Both the position numbers and the translations under genes were made by a program. From assembly GCA_964448015.1 (NCBI GenBank), contig CAYUUV010000004.1, forward strand, positions 1 through 40,269: DNA of 40,269 nt, in the 5' to 3' direction. This DNA comes from JACKGS01 sp964448015. Lineage in GTDB: Bacteria; Patescibacteriota; Saccharimonadia; Saccharimonadales; UBA7683. The notes under the pieces were generated by a model. That model was not told the origin of the DNA. It saw nothing but the letters and a program-made list of their open reading frames with translations, and ran no database searches. This document shows, one piece after another, positions 1-7,542 of the stretch; the stretch's first letter is position 1, and every line of letters starts with the position of its first letter.

Positions 1-1033
<1,033 letters not shown>

Positions 1034-1231
1034 ATTTTCTTTCCGTCATTCCCGCGACCTGTCCGCCGAAGCTTTAGCGAAGGAGGAAGGCGTGGACTCA
1101 GTATTAAATCTCGAGCAACGCGAGTGAGCGCCGATATTCTCAAGTAGTTAGTATACAGACATCAGATGCTCTACGCCAGTAGTACTATATAAATTTGAAC
1201 CACCCACACTTCATACAGCAACCCTGGTGTC

Positions 1232-1277
1232 ATTCTGAACTCACCATGCCCCGAAGTCTTTTTCGGGGGTTCAGAAT
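1232..1277. repeat. Intergenic palindromic repeat related to the one inside murL
   Basis: Arms ATTCTGAAC (1232-1240) and GTTCAGAAT (1269-1277) enclose a second stem CCCCGA (1249-1254) / TCGGGG (1263-1268) with an AGTCTTTT-type loop. The same order of blocks, with small changes, occurs in the murL coding sequence at 38994-39041. The strand-symmetric stem could also act as a weak terminator, but no T-run follows the outer arms. Confidence 0.8.
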
Positions 1278-1289
1278 ATGATCAATTCA

Positions 1290-1368
1290 TTGGATCCCGA
1301 ATCAAGCATGCCACAACGCTATGCAGCATTGCATAGTGGCGACATACCGTGGTTCGAGATGACAAAGT
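1290..1368. repeat. Imperfect long palindrome
   Basis: An outer imperfect pair (ATCCCGAA near 1292 against TTCGAGAT near 1359), a CCAC/GTGG pair, and an inner TATGC/GCATA stem around GCAGCATTGC form a nested inverted repeat. It resembles a decayed REP-type element of the same GTCAT-ended style as its neighbour. Confidence 0.5.
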
Positions 1369-1453
1369 GGGGGTGATTTGAAGTAAAGTAGTTGTAAATT
1401 ATTGATAACGAAGGTTTAAGATAATTAATTCAATCACAAAACGTGCGGAGGTA

Positions 1454-1482
1454 TTGACATAGTATGTATATAAATGATACAT
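1454..1482 (+). promoter_or_regulatory. Promoter and likely operator of the RHH antitoxin gene
   Basis: TTGACA (1454-1459) is followed after 17 bases by ATACAT (1477-1482). The -10 is itself the right arm of an inverted repeat ATGTAT (1464-1469) / ATACAT. Ribbon-helix-helix antitoxins are known to repress their own promoters by binding such palindromes. The start codon begins 8 bases after the -10 ends, so the mRNA is probably leaderless. Confidence 0.65.
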
Positions 1483-1489
1483 TTTATGT

Positions 1490-1819
1490 ATGAATAATGT
1501 ACAATCTAAAGCAATTAATGTCACAATACCGGAGGAGCTGCTAAAGCAGGTTGATGCTTTGGCGGTACAAGATTATACCAGCCGTAGTGATATTATTCGT
1601 CAAGCACTGTTGGATAAAGTTCGTAAACCGGTCAGAGAGCTTGATCAATGGGGCGACCCAGTAAGCGAACAATGGAACACAGTGATTGATTTTCAAAAAA
1701 TACATGCTGCCGGCGTGTCGATAGATGAGGTTATACAGGCAGCGGAAGAGTTAATAGCACAGCGAAGGGCACGCAGTGGCAGACAAAATAAAGAAGTTTC
1801 TGGCAAAATTATCGAATGA
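1490..1819 (+). CDS. Ribbon-helix-helix (CopG/ParD-type) antitoxin
   Basis: The 109-residue product has the RHH pattern at its N-terminus: a beta strand (AINVTIPEEL) followed by two helices with a SRSDIIRQAL segment, typical of CopG/ParD/RelB-like DNA-binding antitoxins. The rest is a helical tail that would wrap the toxin and ends in a basic stretch. Its 3' end overlaps the next frame (starts 1776), which is a RelE-family toxin, so this is a type II toxin-antitoxin operon. There is no Shine-Dalgarno sequence; the -10 box ends 7 bases before the ATG. The neighbouring toxin is frameshifted, so the antitoxin may now be an orphan or may guard against a related toxin elsewhere. Confidence 0.85.
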   Translation: MNNVQSKAINVTIPEELLKQVDALAVQDYTSRSDIIRQALLDKVRKPVRELDQWGDPVSEQWNTVIDFQKIHAAGVSIDEVIQAAEELIAQRRARSGRQNKEVSGKIIE

Positions 1820-2023
1820 CCAGTTGATCTACTTGCTGCCATACCTCAGGGCAATCAAGGCAAACGATTTACGCGGAATGAACGTAAACAGCTTAGAGGC
1901 CATAAAGGCATATATAGGGCGCGTATCGGAAGATACCGAATTATCTTTCGGCCAATTGGCGCAAACCAAACTGAGGTGTTGGTCATCGGTAGACGTGATG
2001 ATCAGACATATCGGGATTTCTAA
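1776..2023 (+). pseudogene. RelE/ParE-family toxin, frameshifted
   Basis: The first frame (start 1776) gives about 37 residues of a typical toxin N-terminus up to LRGMNV. At about 1886 the homologous reading continues only in the -1 frame: from the AAA codon at 1886 the sequence reads KQLRGHKGIYRARIGRYRII, continues through a beta-rich FRPIG...VLVIGRR end and stops at TAA 2021-2023. Restoring one A in the short A-run at 1886-1888 would give an intact protein of about 84 residues, the normal RelE length. The literal first-frame continuation to 2138 has no toxin features. Either the toxin was inactivated, the ribosome shifts here, or the base was lost in assembly; the site is not a canonical slippery heptamer. 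Confidence 0.8.
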
Positions 2024-2210
2024 AAAACAGAGCTATACGGCAGAGGTCGTATTTCTTATAAATTTATACTACGTTACGTTCTTGTGGGCGTGTAAGACAA
2101 CACACTTGGTATTTTTTCATCAAAACTATTATATCTGAACACAATCAGTTGTTTACAGACTTCAAATGAAGTATTCCGGTTGACCATTCAAAGCCTGGAT
2201 CCAAAACCAT

Positions 2211-2314
2211 GCAAAATCACAAGAAGATTGTAAAAAGACTTGACAAATCAAGAGAGAGAGAGAGTATTATGTGTTTAGTTTCATAAAAATAAAATATTCA
2301 AAAGGAAATGAACA
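2211..2314 (+). promoter_or_regulatory. Duplicated promoter module, copy 1, with (AG)7 spacer
   Basis: TTGACA (2240-2245) and TATTAT (2265-2270) are separated by 19 bases that include seven AG dinucleotides. The flanks, from GCAAAATCAC at 2211 to the SD-like AAAAGGAAA before the ATG, recur upstream of two other genes in this region. A spacer of 19 is longer than the optimum of 17, so losing one AG unit would be expected to strengthen the promoter. Confidence 0.75.
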
Positions 2315-2821
2315 ATGAGTGAAAAAAGTTTGCGACAAGCGACACCTGAATCACTGGAAAGAGCCACCAAGGTAATTGATAGGGTACAATCATTGATTGA
2401 TGCTGAAAATATGCGCCGGGAAGCGGTGGGAGATGAGAATTTTGTTGACTCAATATTTAGTGAAGGGATGGGTACTGAATCGTATCCAGATGGTCATCCT
2501 GCGGTTCAGTATCGTGCTTCAGATGGTTTGCGGGTAGACCACAAACCGGTTTATCAAATTGGCGTGTTAGATGGTGGTGTTTTTCTGACCAGATATTCAT
2601 GGGAGGAGGTTGATGGGTTGCGCAGAAAGCAACACTCAATCAGAACATTTGAATCTAATTTGTTCGTTGAATGTGACGGTATGTCTTTAAGTGGTGATGT
2701 TGTTATAAACGGCGAACACACAACTTCCGGAGAAGGTGGACACGTGATAAGTGAAACTCCGTTAAAACCAATGACATCAAGACAAGTGGAGTTTGCAGAA
2801 GAGGTGTTAAGCAGCTTTTAG
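2315..2821 (+). CDS. Unknown MSEK-starting protein, 168 aa
   Basis: I do not recognise this family. The product is soluble and acidic, with no signal peptide or membrane segment. The N-terminal third looks helical (charged ERATKVIDRVQ-type stretch), the middle and C-terminal parts look beta-rich (PVYQIGVLDGGVFLTRY, VVINGEHTTSG). It begins MSEK, exactly like the products of the genes at 3647 and 4959, and is preceded by the same promoter block, but the three proteins do not share obvious similarity beyond the first residues. An SD-like AAAAGGAAA lies about 7 bases before the ATG. Accessory location among toxin-antitoxin genes suggests a horizontally mobile cargo gene, but function is unknown. 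Confidence 0.7.
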   Translation: MSEKSLRQATPESLERATKVIDRVQSLIDAENMRREAVGDENFVDSIFSEGMGTESYPDGHPAVQYRASDGLRVDHKPVYQIGVLDGGVFLTRYSWEEVDGLRRKQHSIRTFESNLFVECDGMSLSGDVVINGEHTTSGEGGHVISETPLKPMTSRQVEFAEEVLSSF

Positions 2822-2842
2822 TTGTAGACGCAACGGTTATTT

Positions 2843-3160
2843 TTATTTTTGCAATTGTTCGGCTATGGCGAATTGCATAAAGTATTGTTCTAGTTTGGGA
2901 TCTTCTTTGTCGGTCAGAATAGACTGCGCAAATTGTTCACGAGCAATCAAAAGTTCGTAGGGCATTTTTCCCTGTTCCACCCATGACTGTACGGTTGCAT
3001 TGATTAAATCCATGCCCCGGTAAAAGGCACTCAGCATACGTTCTTCTTTACCTTGATGCTTGGCGTTTAACGCCCGGCCAACCTCCGAGCCTATATTACC
3101 GAGCTGCCAGAATACCGACTGCCTTGCCCACGCTTTCTGATCAAATTCGTGGTTACTCAC
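2843..3160 (-). CDS. Unknown helical protein, partner of DUF5674 gene
   Basis: The 105-residue product is predicted all-helical and soluble, with charged and aromatic residues (WARQSVFWQLGNIGSEVGRAL, then AFYRGMDLINATVQSWVEQGK). The first 8 bases of this gene overlap the end of the DUF5674 gene upstream (3153-3160), so the two are translationally coupled. A two-gene, overlapping, small-protein layout amid toxin-antitoxin loci invites a toxin-antitoxin reading, but there is no catalytic motif I can point to. Confidence 0.7.
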   Translation of the reverse strand: MSNHEFDQKAWARQSVFWQLGNIGSEVGRALNAKHQGKEERMLSAFYRGMDLINATVQSWVEQGKMPYELLIAREQFAQSILTDKEDPKLEQYFMQFAIAEQLQK

Positions 3161-3494
3161 TAATCACCTCGCTAATTATAGATGTGATTTTCGCGCGTAC
3201 ATCTGTGTCTAACACATCTCTTGAAGGGTTGCCTTGAGAGGGGCGAATATTGATCATAGAATCAAATTCTATAAAATCATCTGTACCGTAGTCTTCTGGA
3301 TGAAGGTTAATGCCCCAGATAGCTTTTTGTTTTGAGCCGTTTTTGAGCAGCTCTTGCTCGCCGTCATAATGCATCGGCATGTCTATAATTACCAGGTTCT
3401 TCACAATATCAACATCTGCCTTCACTAGTTCGCCGAACATTTTGTTCGCCATTTCCTGAAGCTCTTTGATGGTTATTTTTTCAACTATCTTCAT
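3153..3494 (-). CDS. DUF5674 family protein
   Basis: The 113-residue protein starts at MKIVEKITIKELQEMANKM; I chose the ATG at 3494 rather than the longer frame to 3575 because the extra residues would cover the divergent promoter and do not look like the family. The pattern GSKQKAIWGINLHPEDY, then IEFDSMINIRPSQGN, is what I associate with DUF5674, a small family of unknown function found widely in CPR bacteria. Upstream on the reverse strand a TATACA -10-like box lies close to the start. It forms an overlapping pair with the helical protein downstream. Function unknown. Confidence 0.7.
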   Translation of the reverse strand: MKIVEKITIKELQEMANKMFGELVKADVDIVKNLVIIDMPMHYDGEQELLKNGSKQKAIWGINLHPEDYGTDDFIEFDSMINIRPSQGNPSRDVLDTDVRAKITSIISEVISE

Positions 3495-3534
3495 AGAGTC
3501 ATTGTATAACAGATGAGGATTTACTCCAAAATTT

Positions 3535-3646
3535 GCAAAATCACAAGAAGATTGTAAAAAGACTTGACAAATCAAGAGAGAGAGAGAGTACTATAAGTGT
3601 ATACTCACAAAAACTAAGAGTACTACAAAAGAAAAGGAAAATAAAA
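3535..3646 (+). promoter_or_regulatory. Duplicated promoter module, copy 2
   Basis: TTGACA (3564-3569) and TACTAT (3589-3594) are again 19 bases apart with seven AG units. Identity with copy 1 runs from GCAAAATCAC (3535) to about 3590 and then ends; the 5' UTR differs from copies 1 and 3. It lies between the divergent DUF5674 gene and the MSEK gene at 3647. Confidence 0.75.
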
Positions 3647-4009
3647 ATGAGTGAAAAAATGCCAACAAAAGAAGTAGCAAATATCAGATTCAAATCTGCA
3701 AAAGACGCAGTGGACGCATATGTTGGTGTACTTGAGGCCTATGCAGCTGACCCATCTGAGGTATCCGCAGAGGCGGTTTTTGAAGTCAAGAATGCGATCG
3801 ATAGTCAATATGGGTCAGGAGATGAGTTTGGTGATAATGAATTTGAAGATACATGGGTACATGCAGCTACAAAGGGTGATAGTAACAGGGTTGAGTTAGC
3901 AGAGGCTATCGCCAAGCAGATAGAGGCGGAACGAGAAGGCGGTACTTTTAATTATGACTCAGACGATTGGGACCATGACGCATACGAAGAATACCACGAT
4001 TCTTTCTAA
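3647..4009 (+). CDS. Unknown acidic MSEK-starting protein, 120 aa
   Basis: The start is the ATG at 3647, preceded by AAAAGGAAA; the longer frame from 3533 would read through the promoter. The product is very acidic, with an N-terminal KxVANIRFKSAKDAVDAY segment, a helical middle and a C-terminal Asp/Glu/Tyr-rich tail (DSDDWDHDAYEEYHDSF). No known domain is recognised. An acidic small protein in a toxin-antitoxin-rich region could be an inhibitor or DNA mimic, but that is only a guess from charge. A strong terminator follows at 4052. Confidence 0.65.
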   Translation: MSEKMPTKEVANIRFKSAKDAVDAYVGVLEAYAADPSEVSAEAVFEVKNAIDSQYGSGDEFGDNEFEDTWVHAATKGDSNRVELAEAIAKQIEAEREGGTFNYDSDDWDHDAYEEYHDSF

Positions 4010-4051
4010 AGAAGACGGACTTCCTAAAGAGGAAAATTATGTTGTGGTGGT

Positions 4052-4080
4052 AAAAACAGAGGCGTTTGCCTCTGTTTTTG
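4052..4080 (+). terminator. Rho-independent terminator, copy 1 of a repeated terminator
   Basis: AACAGAGGC-GTTT-GCCTCTGTT followed by a T-run. The same hairpin with the same loop recurs at 5432-5459 after another MSEK gene, so promoter and terminator were duplicated together. The A-run before and T-run after let it work on both strands. Confidence 0.9.
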
Positions 4081-4179
4081 GTTACTTGAAGAACGACTGA
4101 ATTGATTAAAAAAGGCATACGACCTGAGCTATAGAGCAGAGGCCGGATTTTAGTTAGAATTTACCGAACCTTAAAGGTA

Positions 4180-4215
4180 TTGACTTAAAGTTAAACTTCA
4201 TGTTAAACTTTAACT
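4180..4215 (+). promoter_or_regulatory. Promoter/operator of the Phd-VapC operon
   Basis: TTGACT (4180-4185) with a weak -10 (TAAACT, 4204-4209). An inverted repeat AGTTAAA (4189-4195) / TTTAACT (4209-4215) overlaps the -10 and ends immediately before the ATG, as expected for autorepression by a Phd-type antitoxin. The spacing implies a leaderless message. Confidence 0.65.
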
Positions 4216-4485
4216 ATGAAGACAATTACTGCAGTAGAACTACGAAAAAACATGGGCGACGTCTTTGCCCGGGTGCAAAATGGGGAAGAGGTTAGGGTGA
4301 CGTATCGGAATAGTCAGCCGGTCTTGCTAGCCCCTGTTCAGCAAAAGACAAAGAAAACAACCATGACGGGGCTAGAAGCGCTTCAGAAGGTAAGACCTAA
4401 GGTTTCAAGTCTCGATCCGAATAAGTCTATCAAAGAGTTATATCATGAAATGCTCGATGAGAAATACGGGTTTACGCAAAAATGA
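4216..4485 (+). CDS. Phd/YefM-family antitoxin
   Basis: The 89-residue protein opens with the Phd/YefM DNA-binding pattern (TAVELRKNMGDVFARVQNGEEVRVTYRN), in which the N-terminal domain dimerises on operator DNA; the C-terminal half (SIKELYHEMLDEKYG) would be the flexible toxin-neutralising helix. It overlaps the PIN-domain toxin gene by 4 bases (ATGA), the normal layout for co-translated antitoxin and toxin. An inverted repeat overlaps its promoter. There is no Shine-Dalgarno sequence. Confidence 0.88.
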   Translation: MKTITAVELRKNMGDVFARVQNGEEVRVTYRNSQPVLLAPVQQKTKKTTMTGLEALQKVRPKVSSLDPNKSIKELYHEMLDEKYGFTQK

Positions 4486-4862
4486 TATTTTTTGATGCCA
4501 ATGTGGTAATTGAGGCTATGTTAATTCGTGCAAATGCCGAAAAAGCCACACGCGTCATACAAAAAGCCGGAGATCAAGCAGCTATCTCATCATTAACGGG
4601 GCATCTGGTGGTGTATTTTGGGAAAAAAGAGCGTATTGATGTCTCTACTGCTTTGGGCTATGTCGTAGATTTCACCATGTTGCCACTCGAACGAGCAGAT
4701 TTTGAATGGGCATATACGAACATGCGCGATGATGACTTTGAGGATGCCCTGCAGCTGGCGGTGGCAATCAGAAATGGCTGCGACACGTTTATTACATTTG
4801 ATAAAAAACTTCACGATACCTACAAAAGCCTGCCGCAGCTCAAAATACAGCTTGTAAAATAA
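4482..4862 (+). CDS. PIN-domain toxin (VapC-like ribonuclease)
   Basis: The 126-residue product shows the PIN-domain acidic residues: Asp5 in MIFFDANVVIEAM, the central EDALQLAVAI motif, and Asp107-type residue in CDTFITFDKKL. PIN toxins of type II systems are Mg-dependent endoribonucleases that cut tRNA or rRNA. It overlaps the Phd antitoxin and is followed by a copy of the duplicated promoter block. All catalytic positions look present, so unlike the RelE locus this pair appears intact. The target RNA cannot be told from sequence. Confidence 0.87.
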   Translation: MIFFDANVVIEAMLIRANAEKATRVIQKAGDQAAISSLTGHLVVYFGKKERIDVSTALGYVVDFTMLPLERADFEWAYTNMRDDDFEDALQLAVAIRNGCDTFITFDKKLHDTYKSLPQLKIQLVK

Positions 4863-4872
4863 CAAAAAAAGT

Positions 4873-4958
4873 TGTAAAAAGACTTGACAAATCAAGAGAG
4901 AGAGAGAGTATTATGTGTTTAGTTTCATAAAAATAAAATATTCAAAAGGAAATAAACA
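4873..4958 (+). promoter_or_regulatory. Duplicated promoter module, copy 3
   Basis: TTGACA (4884-4889) and TATTAT (4909-4914), 19 bases apart, with seven AG units. From the GTTGTAAAAAGAC block through the SD and start codon it is almost identical to copy 1 (one difference is TGA versus TAA just before the ATG). Confidence 0.75.
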
Positions 4959-5387
4959 ATGAGTGAAAAAGCACCAGTATCGAACAAAGACGGTAATAAT
5001 GGATTGACTCCGGATCAGGTAGATTTCAGAGCAAAGGATTTTGTAGCTCGTCATAATTCCGAGGTACACCACAGAGATTATAACGCCGAGCAGGCGCTTG
5101 AGTTTGGAAAGCATACCAATACAATACACGATGTTTTAAAGTTGGCAGATTCTGGTTTGTCTAAAGCTCTTGAAGGTGCAACAGAAGAATTGAAGAACGA
5201 ACGTAATGGATGGTATCGTGACCGATCGAAGAGTTTAGACAATGTAAGGAAATTTGATGATGGCCGTAAAGTTGTTCTGTTTGACGCTAGAGAGCATTAT
5301 GAACAGAATAAAGATGCGTATATTGAAGCTGCTAAAAAAGATGCCGAAACCGCTGGTCACAAAGTAGAGCTGGTAGAGGGCGAATAA
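4959..5387 (+). CDS. Unknown MSEK-starting protein, 142 aa
   Basis: No recognised family. The product is soluble, charged and mostly helical, with His- and Asn-rich patches (RHNSEVHHRDYNAEQALEFG) and a C-terminal stretch (VVLFDAREHYEQNKDAYIEAA) that looks like a small alpha/beta unit. It shares its promoter and first four residues with the genes at 2315 and 3647. The repeated terminator at 5432 ends the unit. As with those, the most that can be said is that a promoter-plus-start cassette has been duplicated in front of unrelated reading frames. Confidence 0.65.
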   Translation: MSEKAPVSNKDGNNGLTPDQVDFRAKDFVARHNSEVHHRDYNAEQALEFGKHTNTIHDVLKLADSGLSKALEGATEELKNERNGWYRDRSKSLDNVRKFDDGRKVVLFDAREHYEQNKDAYIEAAKKDAETAGHKVELVEGE

Positions 5388-5431
5388 AAAACCTCCAAAA
5401 AAGGCGCACTTCGGTAGCTCTATGTAAAGAT

Positions 5432-5459
5432 AAAACAGAGGCGTTTGCCTCTGTTTTTG
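5432..5459. terminator. Bidirectional Rho-independent terminator, copy 2
   Basis: AAAACAGAGGC-GTTT-GCCTCTGTTTTT. It sits between convergent genes (MSEK gene and rpmE2) and has A- and T-runs on both sides, so it can serve both. Identical in its core to the hairpin at 4052. Confidence 0.9.
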
Positions 5460-5477
5460 GTTGTTTGAAGTGAAGAG

Positions 5478-5834
5478 TTATTTTTCTTCGGTAGCTTCTT
5501 CTGCTTTTGTTTCAGCAGGAGCTTTGGCTTTAGGTACCTTTTTTGCAGGTTTAGCTGCAGCGGCGATCTTGGCTTCGCGGGCTTTTGCGGCGGCTTCGGC
5601 GCGGGCCTTAAACTTGTCGACGCGGCCTTCGATGTCCATGATCTTTTCTTCACCGGTAAAGAATGGGTGAGAAGCGCTGGAAACGTGAACCTTGATTAAG
5701 GGGTATTCCTGGCCGTCTTCCCATTTGATCGTCTCAGTTGTCTGAGCGGTTGATTTTGTCAAAATTTTAAAATCGCTTGATGTATCTTGGAATACAACTA
5801 GGCGGTAGTCTGTTGGGTGCAGATCTTTCTTCAC
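5478..5834 (-). CDS. rpmE2: Ribosomal protein bL31, type B (zinc-free)
   Basis: The product starts MKKDLHPTDYRLVVFQDTSS and contains the family's SSASHPFFTGEEKIMDIEGRVDKF core. There are no CxxC cysteines, so this is the type B, zinc-independent form of the large-subunit bridge protein L31. An Ala/Lys/Pro-rich tail of about 40 residues follows the conserved core, longer than usual. The start is GTG, placed by an SD (CAGGAG) about 8 bases upstream. The promoter at 5973-6001 would give a leader of about 130 bases. Confidence 0.92.
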   Translation of the reverse strand: MKKDLHPTDYRLVVFQDTSSDFKILTKSTAQTTETIKWEDGQEYPLIKVHVSSASHPFFTGEEKIMDIEGRVDKFKARAEAAAKAREAKIAAAAKPAKKVPKAKAPAETKAEEATEEK

Positions 5835-5972
5835 GGGGTTTTGCTCCTGCCCATTTAGTTGCGGTTAGCAGCGGGCCACTGCAGCCGTTCGACTCACTTT
5901 GTTCACTCACGGTAAACCATTTTGGTTTTATCGGCGAAGCATCACGTGTGAGTCATATGTAATAACCGGGTT

Positions 5973-6001
5973 ATTATATCTGTTAATGATTCATAAGTCA
6001 A
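5973..6001 (-). promoter_or_regulatory. Promoter of rpmE2
   Basis: Reverse strand: TTGACT (6001-5996), 17-base spacer, TATAAT (5978-5973). The leader that follows can form an AAACC/GGTTT hairpin and a longer GACTCAC/GTGAGTC pairing, possibly an L31 autoregulatory region; that part is inference. Confidence 0.8.
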
Positions 6002-6014
6002 TGCACCTGCCCAT

Positions 6015-6114
6015 NNNNNNNNNNNNNNNNNNNNNNNNNNNNNNNNNNNNNNNNNNNNNNNNNNNNNNNNNNNNNNNNNNNNNNNNNNNNNNNNNNNNNN
6101 NNNNNNNNNNNNNN
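6015..6114. other. Assembly gap of 100 N
   Basis: Exactly 100 unknown bases, the usual placeholder for a scaffold join of unknown length. Adjacency of rpmE2 and the gene at 6140 is therefore not proven, and a gene may be missing. Confidence 0.99.
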
Positions 6115-6139
6115 TCAGGATGACACCAAAGGTTTGTGA

Positions 6140-6517
6140 CTACACCTTGAGGGGAATGCCGGTTTTGATGGAAACTTCCTCTGCCCAAGCTATAACGCGA
6201 GCAAAGTCGCGCTGGAGGTTTTCAATGTCCGATTCTGCTAGATGGAGGAGTCTTTTTTCAATGCTTGTTACTCGATCTAGAATTTCTATGATGTCGTTTT
6301 GTAGAGCTCTACTTTTACCTTCAAGTTGCCTACATAGTTCTTTCACCTGAGTCATGTCGTAATCTTGGTTTGTGAGGTGGTCTTTTGTTTCAATACGGAA
6401 TTTATCTAACTTCTCTTCAATTGATTCAATCTTTTCATTTTGAAACTCAAACATCGGGCTCACTGTCTCAACCATGAGTTTTTTGATATCTTGCAGATCA
6501 TTTTTGTCGAGTGCCAC
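6140..6517 (-). CDS. Coiled-coil protein of unknown function
   Basis: The 125-residue product is almost entirely heptad-like helix (NEKIESIEEKLDKF, then RALQNDIIEILDRVTSIEKR) and has no signal or membrane segment. Small coiled-coil proteins of this kind recur in CPR genomes without assigned function. The start is GTG at 6517; on the reverse strand a TAAAAT -10 box (6529-6524) ends 6 bases before it, matching the leaderless pattern of other genes here. It diverges from rpsB. Confidence 0.7.
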   Translation of the reverse strand: MALDKNDLQDIKKLMVETVSPMFEFQNEKIESIEEKLDKFRIETKDHLTNQDYDMTQVKELCRQLEGKSRALQNDIIEILDRVTSIEKRLLHLAESDIENLQRDFARVIAWAEEVSIKTGIPLKV

Positions 6518-6554
6518 GTACTAATTTTAAGCGTAAGACTTCCGCTGTGCAATC

Positions 6555-6582
6555 TTGTGTTTATCTGTAGATATGGTATTAT
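6555..6582 (+). promoter_or_regulatory. Promoter of rpsB-tsf
   Basis: TTGTGT (6555-6560), 16-base spacer, TATTAT (6577-6582). It lies between the divergent coiled-coil gene and rpsB. Confidence 0.6.
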
Positions 6583-6686
6583 GCTTAGGTAAATATTAAG
6601 CAGCAGGTGAGGAAATCCTTCTGAATGTGACTCGCTCGAGATGCATTTTGGTCGCTCATTTGTGAAGAACGAAAGGATTCATTGTT
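6583..6686 (+). promoter_or_regulatory. rpsB 5' leader with SD-sequestering pairing
   Basis: AATCCTT (6614-6620) can pair with AAGGATT (6673-6679), which contains the rpsB Shine-Dalgarno (AAAGGA) 8 bases before the ATG. A leader of about 100 bases that hides its SD is the expected form of S2 autoregulation, though I see no match to a named S2-leader family. Confidence 0.45.
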
Positions 6687-7400
6687 ATGGCAGTAGCTGT
6701 CGATATTAAAAAACTATTAGAAAGTGGGGCGCATTTTGGCCACACGACGAGCCGGTGGCATCCAAAAATGGCACCATATATTCACAGTAAGCGCGCTGGT
6801 AATCATATTATTGACCTTACTAAAACGGTTGAAGCGGTCGAGGCTGTATTGCCATTAATTGCGAAGACGGTTTCTGAAGGTAAGCAGGTACTTTTGGTTG
6901 GCACAAAGCGTCAGGCGAAAGAGCTTGTTAAGCAAGCAGCGGAAGACACGGCTATGCCGTATGTGGTGAACCGTTGGGTTGGCGGTATGTTGACCAATAC
7001 CACAACTATGAACGGTCGCATTAAGCATCTTCAAGATCTTGAAAACAAAATGGAAAGCGGCGAACTCGCTAACCGTTACAGTAAGCTTGAGGTACAACGA
7101 TTCCAAGAAGAAATTGATGAAATGAACCGTTTGTACGGCGGTATCAAAAATCTCCAGGGTCGTCCTGGTCTGGTGTATGTAACTGACGTGGTGACAGATC
7201 ACCTTGCAGTGAAAGAGGCCAAGCGTCTCGGAGTGCCAGTGATCGGTGTTGTAGATAGCAACTCTGACCCAAGTTTGATTGACTTCCCGATTCCTGCAAA
7301 CGACGACGCGCTGAAAGCAATTCAACTACTACTTGAATACGTGGTTGCGGCTATCAATGAAGGCAAGGCAAGCGCGAAGGCGCCAAAGGCTGAAGCCTAG
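6687..7400 (+). CDS. rpsB: Ribosomal protein uS2
   Basis: The 237-residue product has all uS2 hallmarks: LLESGAHFGHTTSRWHPKM at the N-terminus, an inserted coiled-coil region in the middle (LQDLENKMESGELANRYSKL), and the conserved C-terminal VPVIGVVDSNSDPSLIDFPI. uS2 joins the small ribosomal subunit late, near the mRNA exit channel. It precedes tsf, the classic bacterial order. The C-terminal tail is short and Ala/Lys-rich. The SD lies in a potential leader stem. Confidence 0.97.
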   Translation: MAVAVDIKKLLESGAHFGHTTSRWHPKMAPYIHSKRAGNHIIDLTKTVEAVEAVLPLIAKTVSEGKQVLLVGTKRQAKELVKQAAEDTAMPYVVNRWVGGMLTNTTTMNGRIKHLQDLENKMESGELANRYSKLEVQRFQEEIDEMNRLYGGIKNLQGRPGLVYVTDVVTDHLAVKEAKRLGVPVIGVVDSNSDPSLIDFPIPANDDALKAIQLLLEYVVAAINEGKASAKAPKAEA

Positions 7401-7542
7401 AACTTTAATTTTCAATTCACAATTTCCAATTTTCATTCAATCTTCAATTTCTCAATGAGCTTAGTTTGAAACATTGGACTATTGTTGGATTGATTGAAAA
7501 TTGCAAAATTAATACATTGAAAATTACGAAGGAGTGAGACGG

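Larger units (their letters stand above)
1034..1453. other. Non-coding stretch with palindromic repeats
   Basis: No convincing gene lies between prfA and the toxin-antitoxin promoter. The stretch holds at least two palindromes (1232-1277 and about 1290-1368) and, near 1044-1085, a G+C-rich segment beginning GTCATTCCCGCG. Several of these elements begin with a GTCATTC-like end, as do the palindromes inside murD and murL further right, which suggests one loosely related repeat family. Confidence 0.6.

Noticed and set aside
1889..2138. Literal continuation of the RelE first frame as a 120-residue protein
   Set aside because: After residue 37 it has no toxin likeness, while the -1 frame restores the known family pattern to a stop at 2023.
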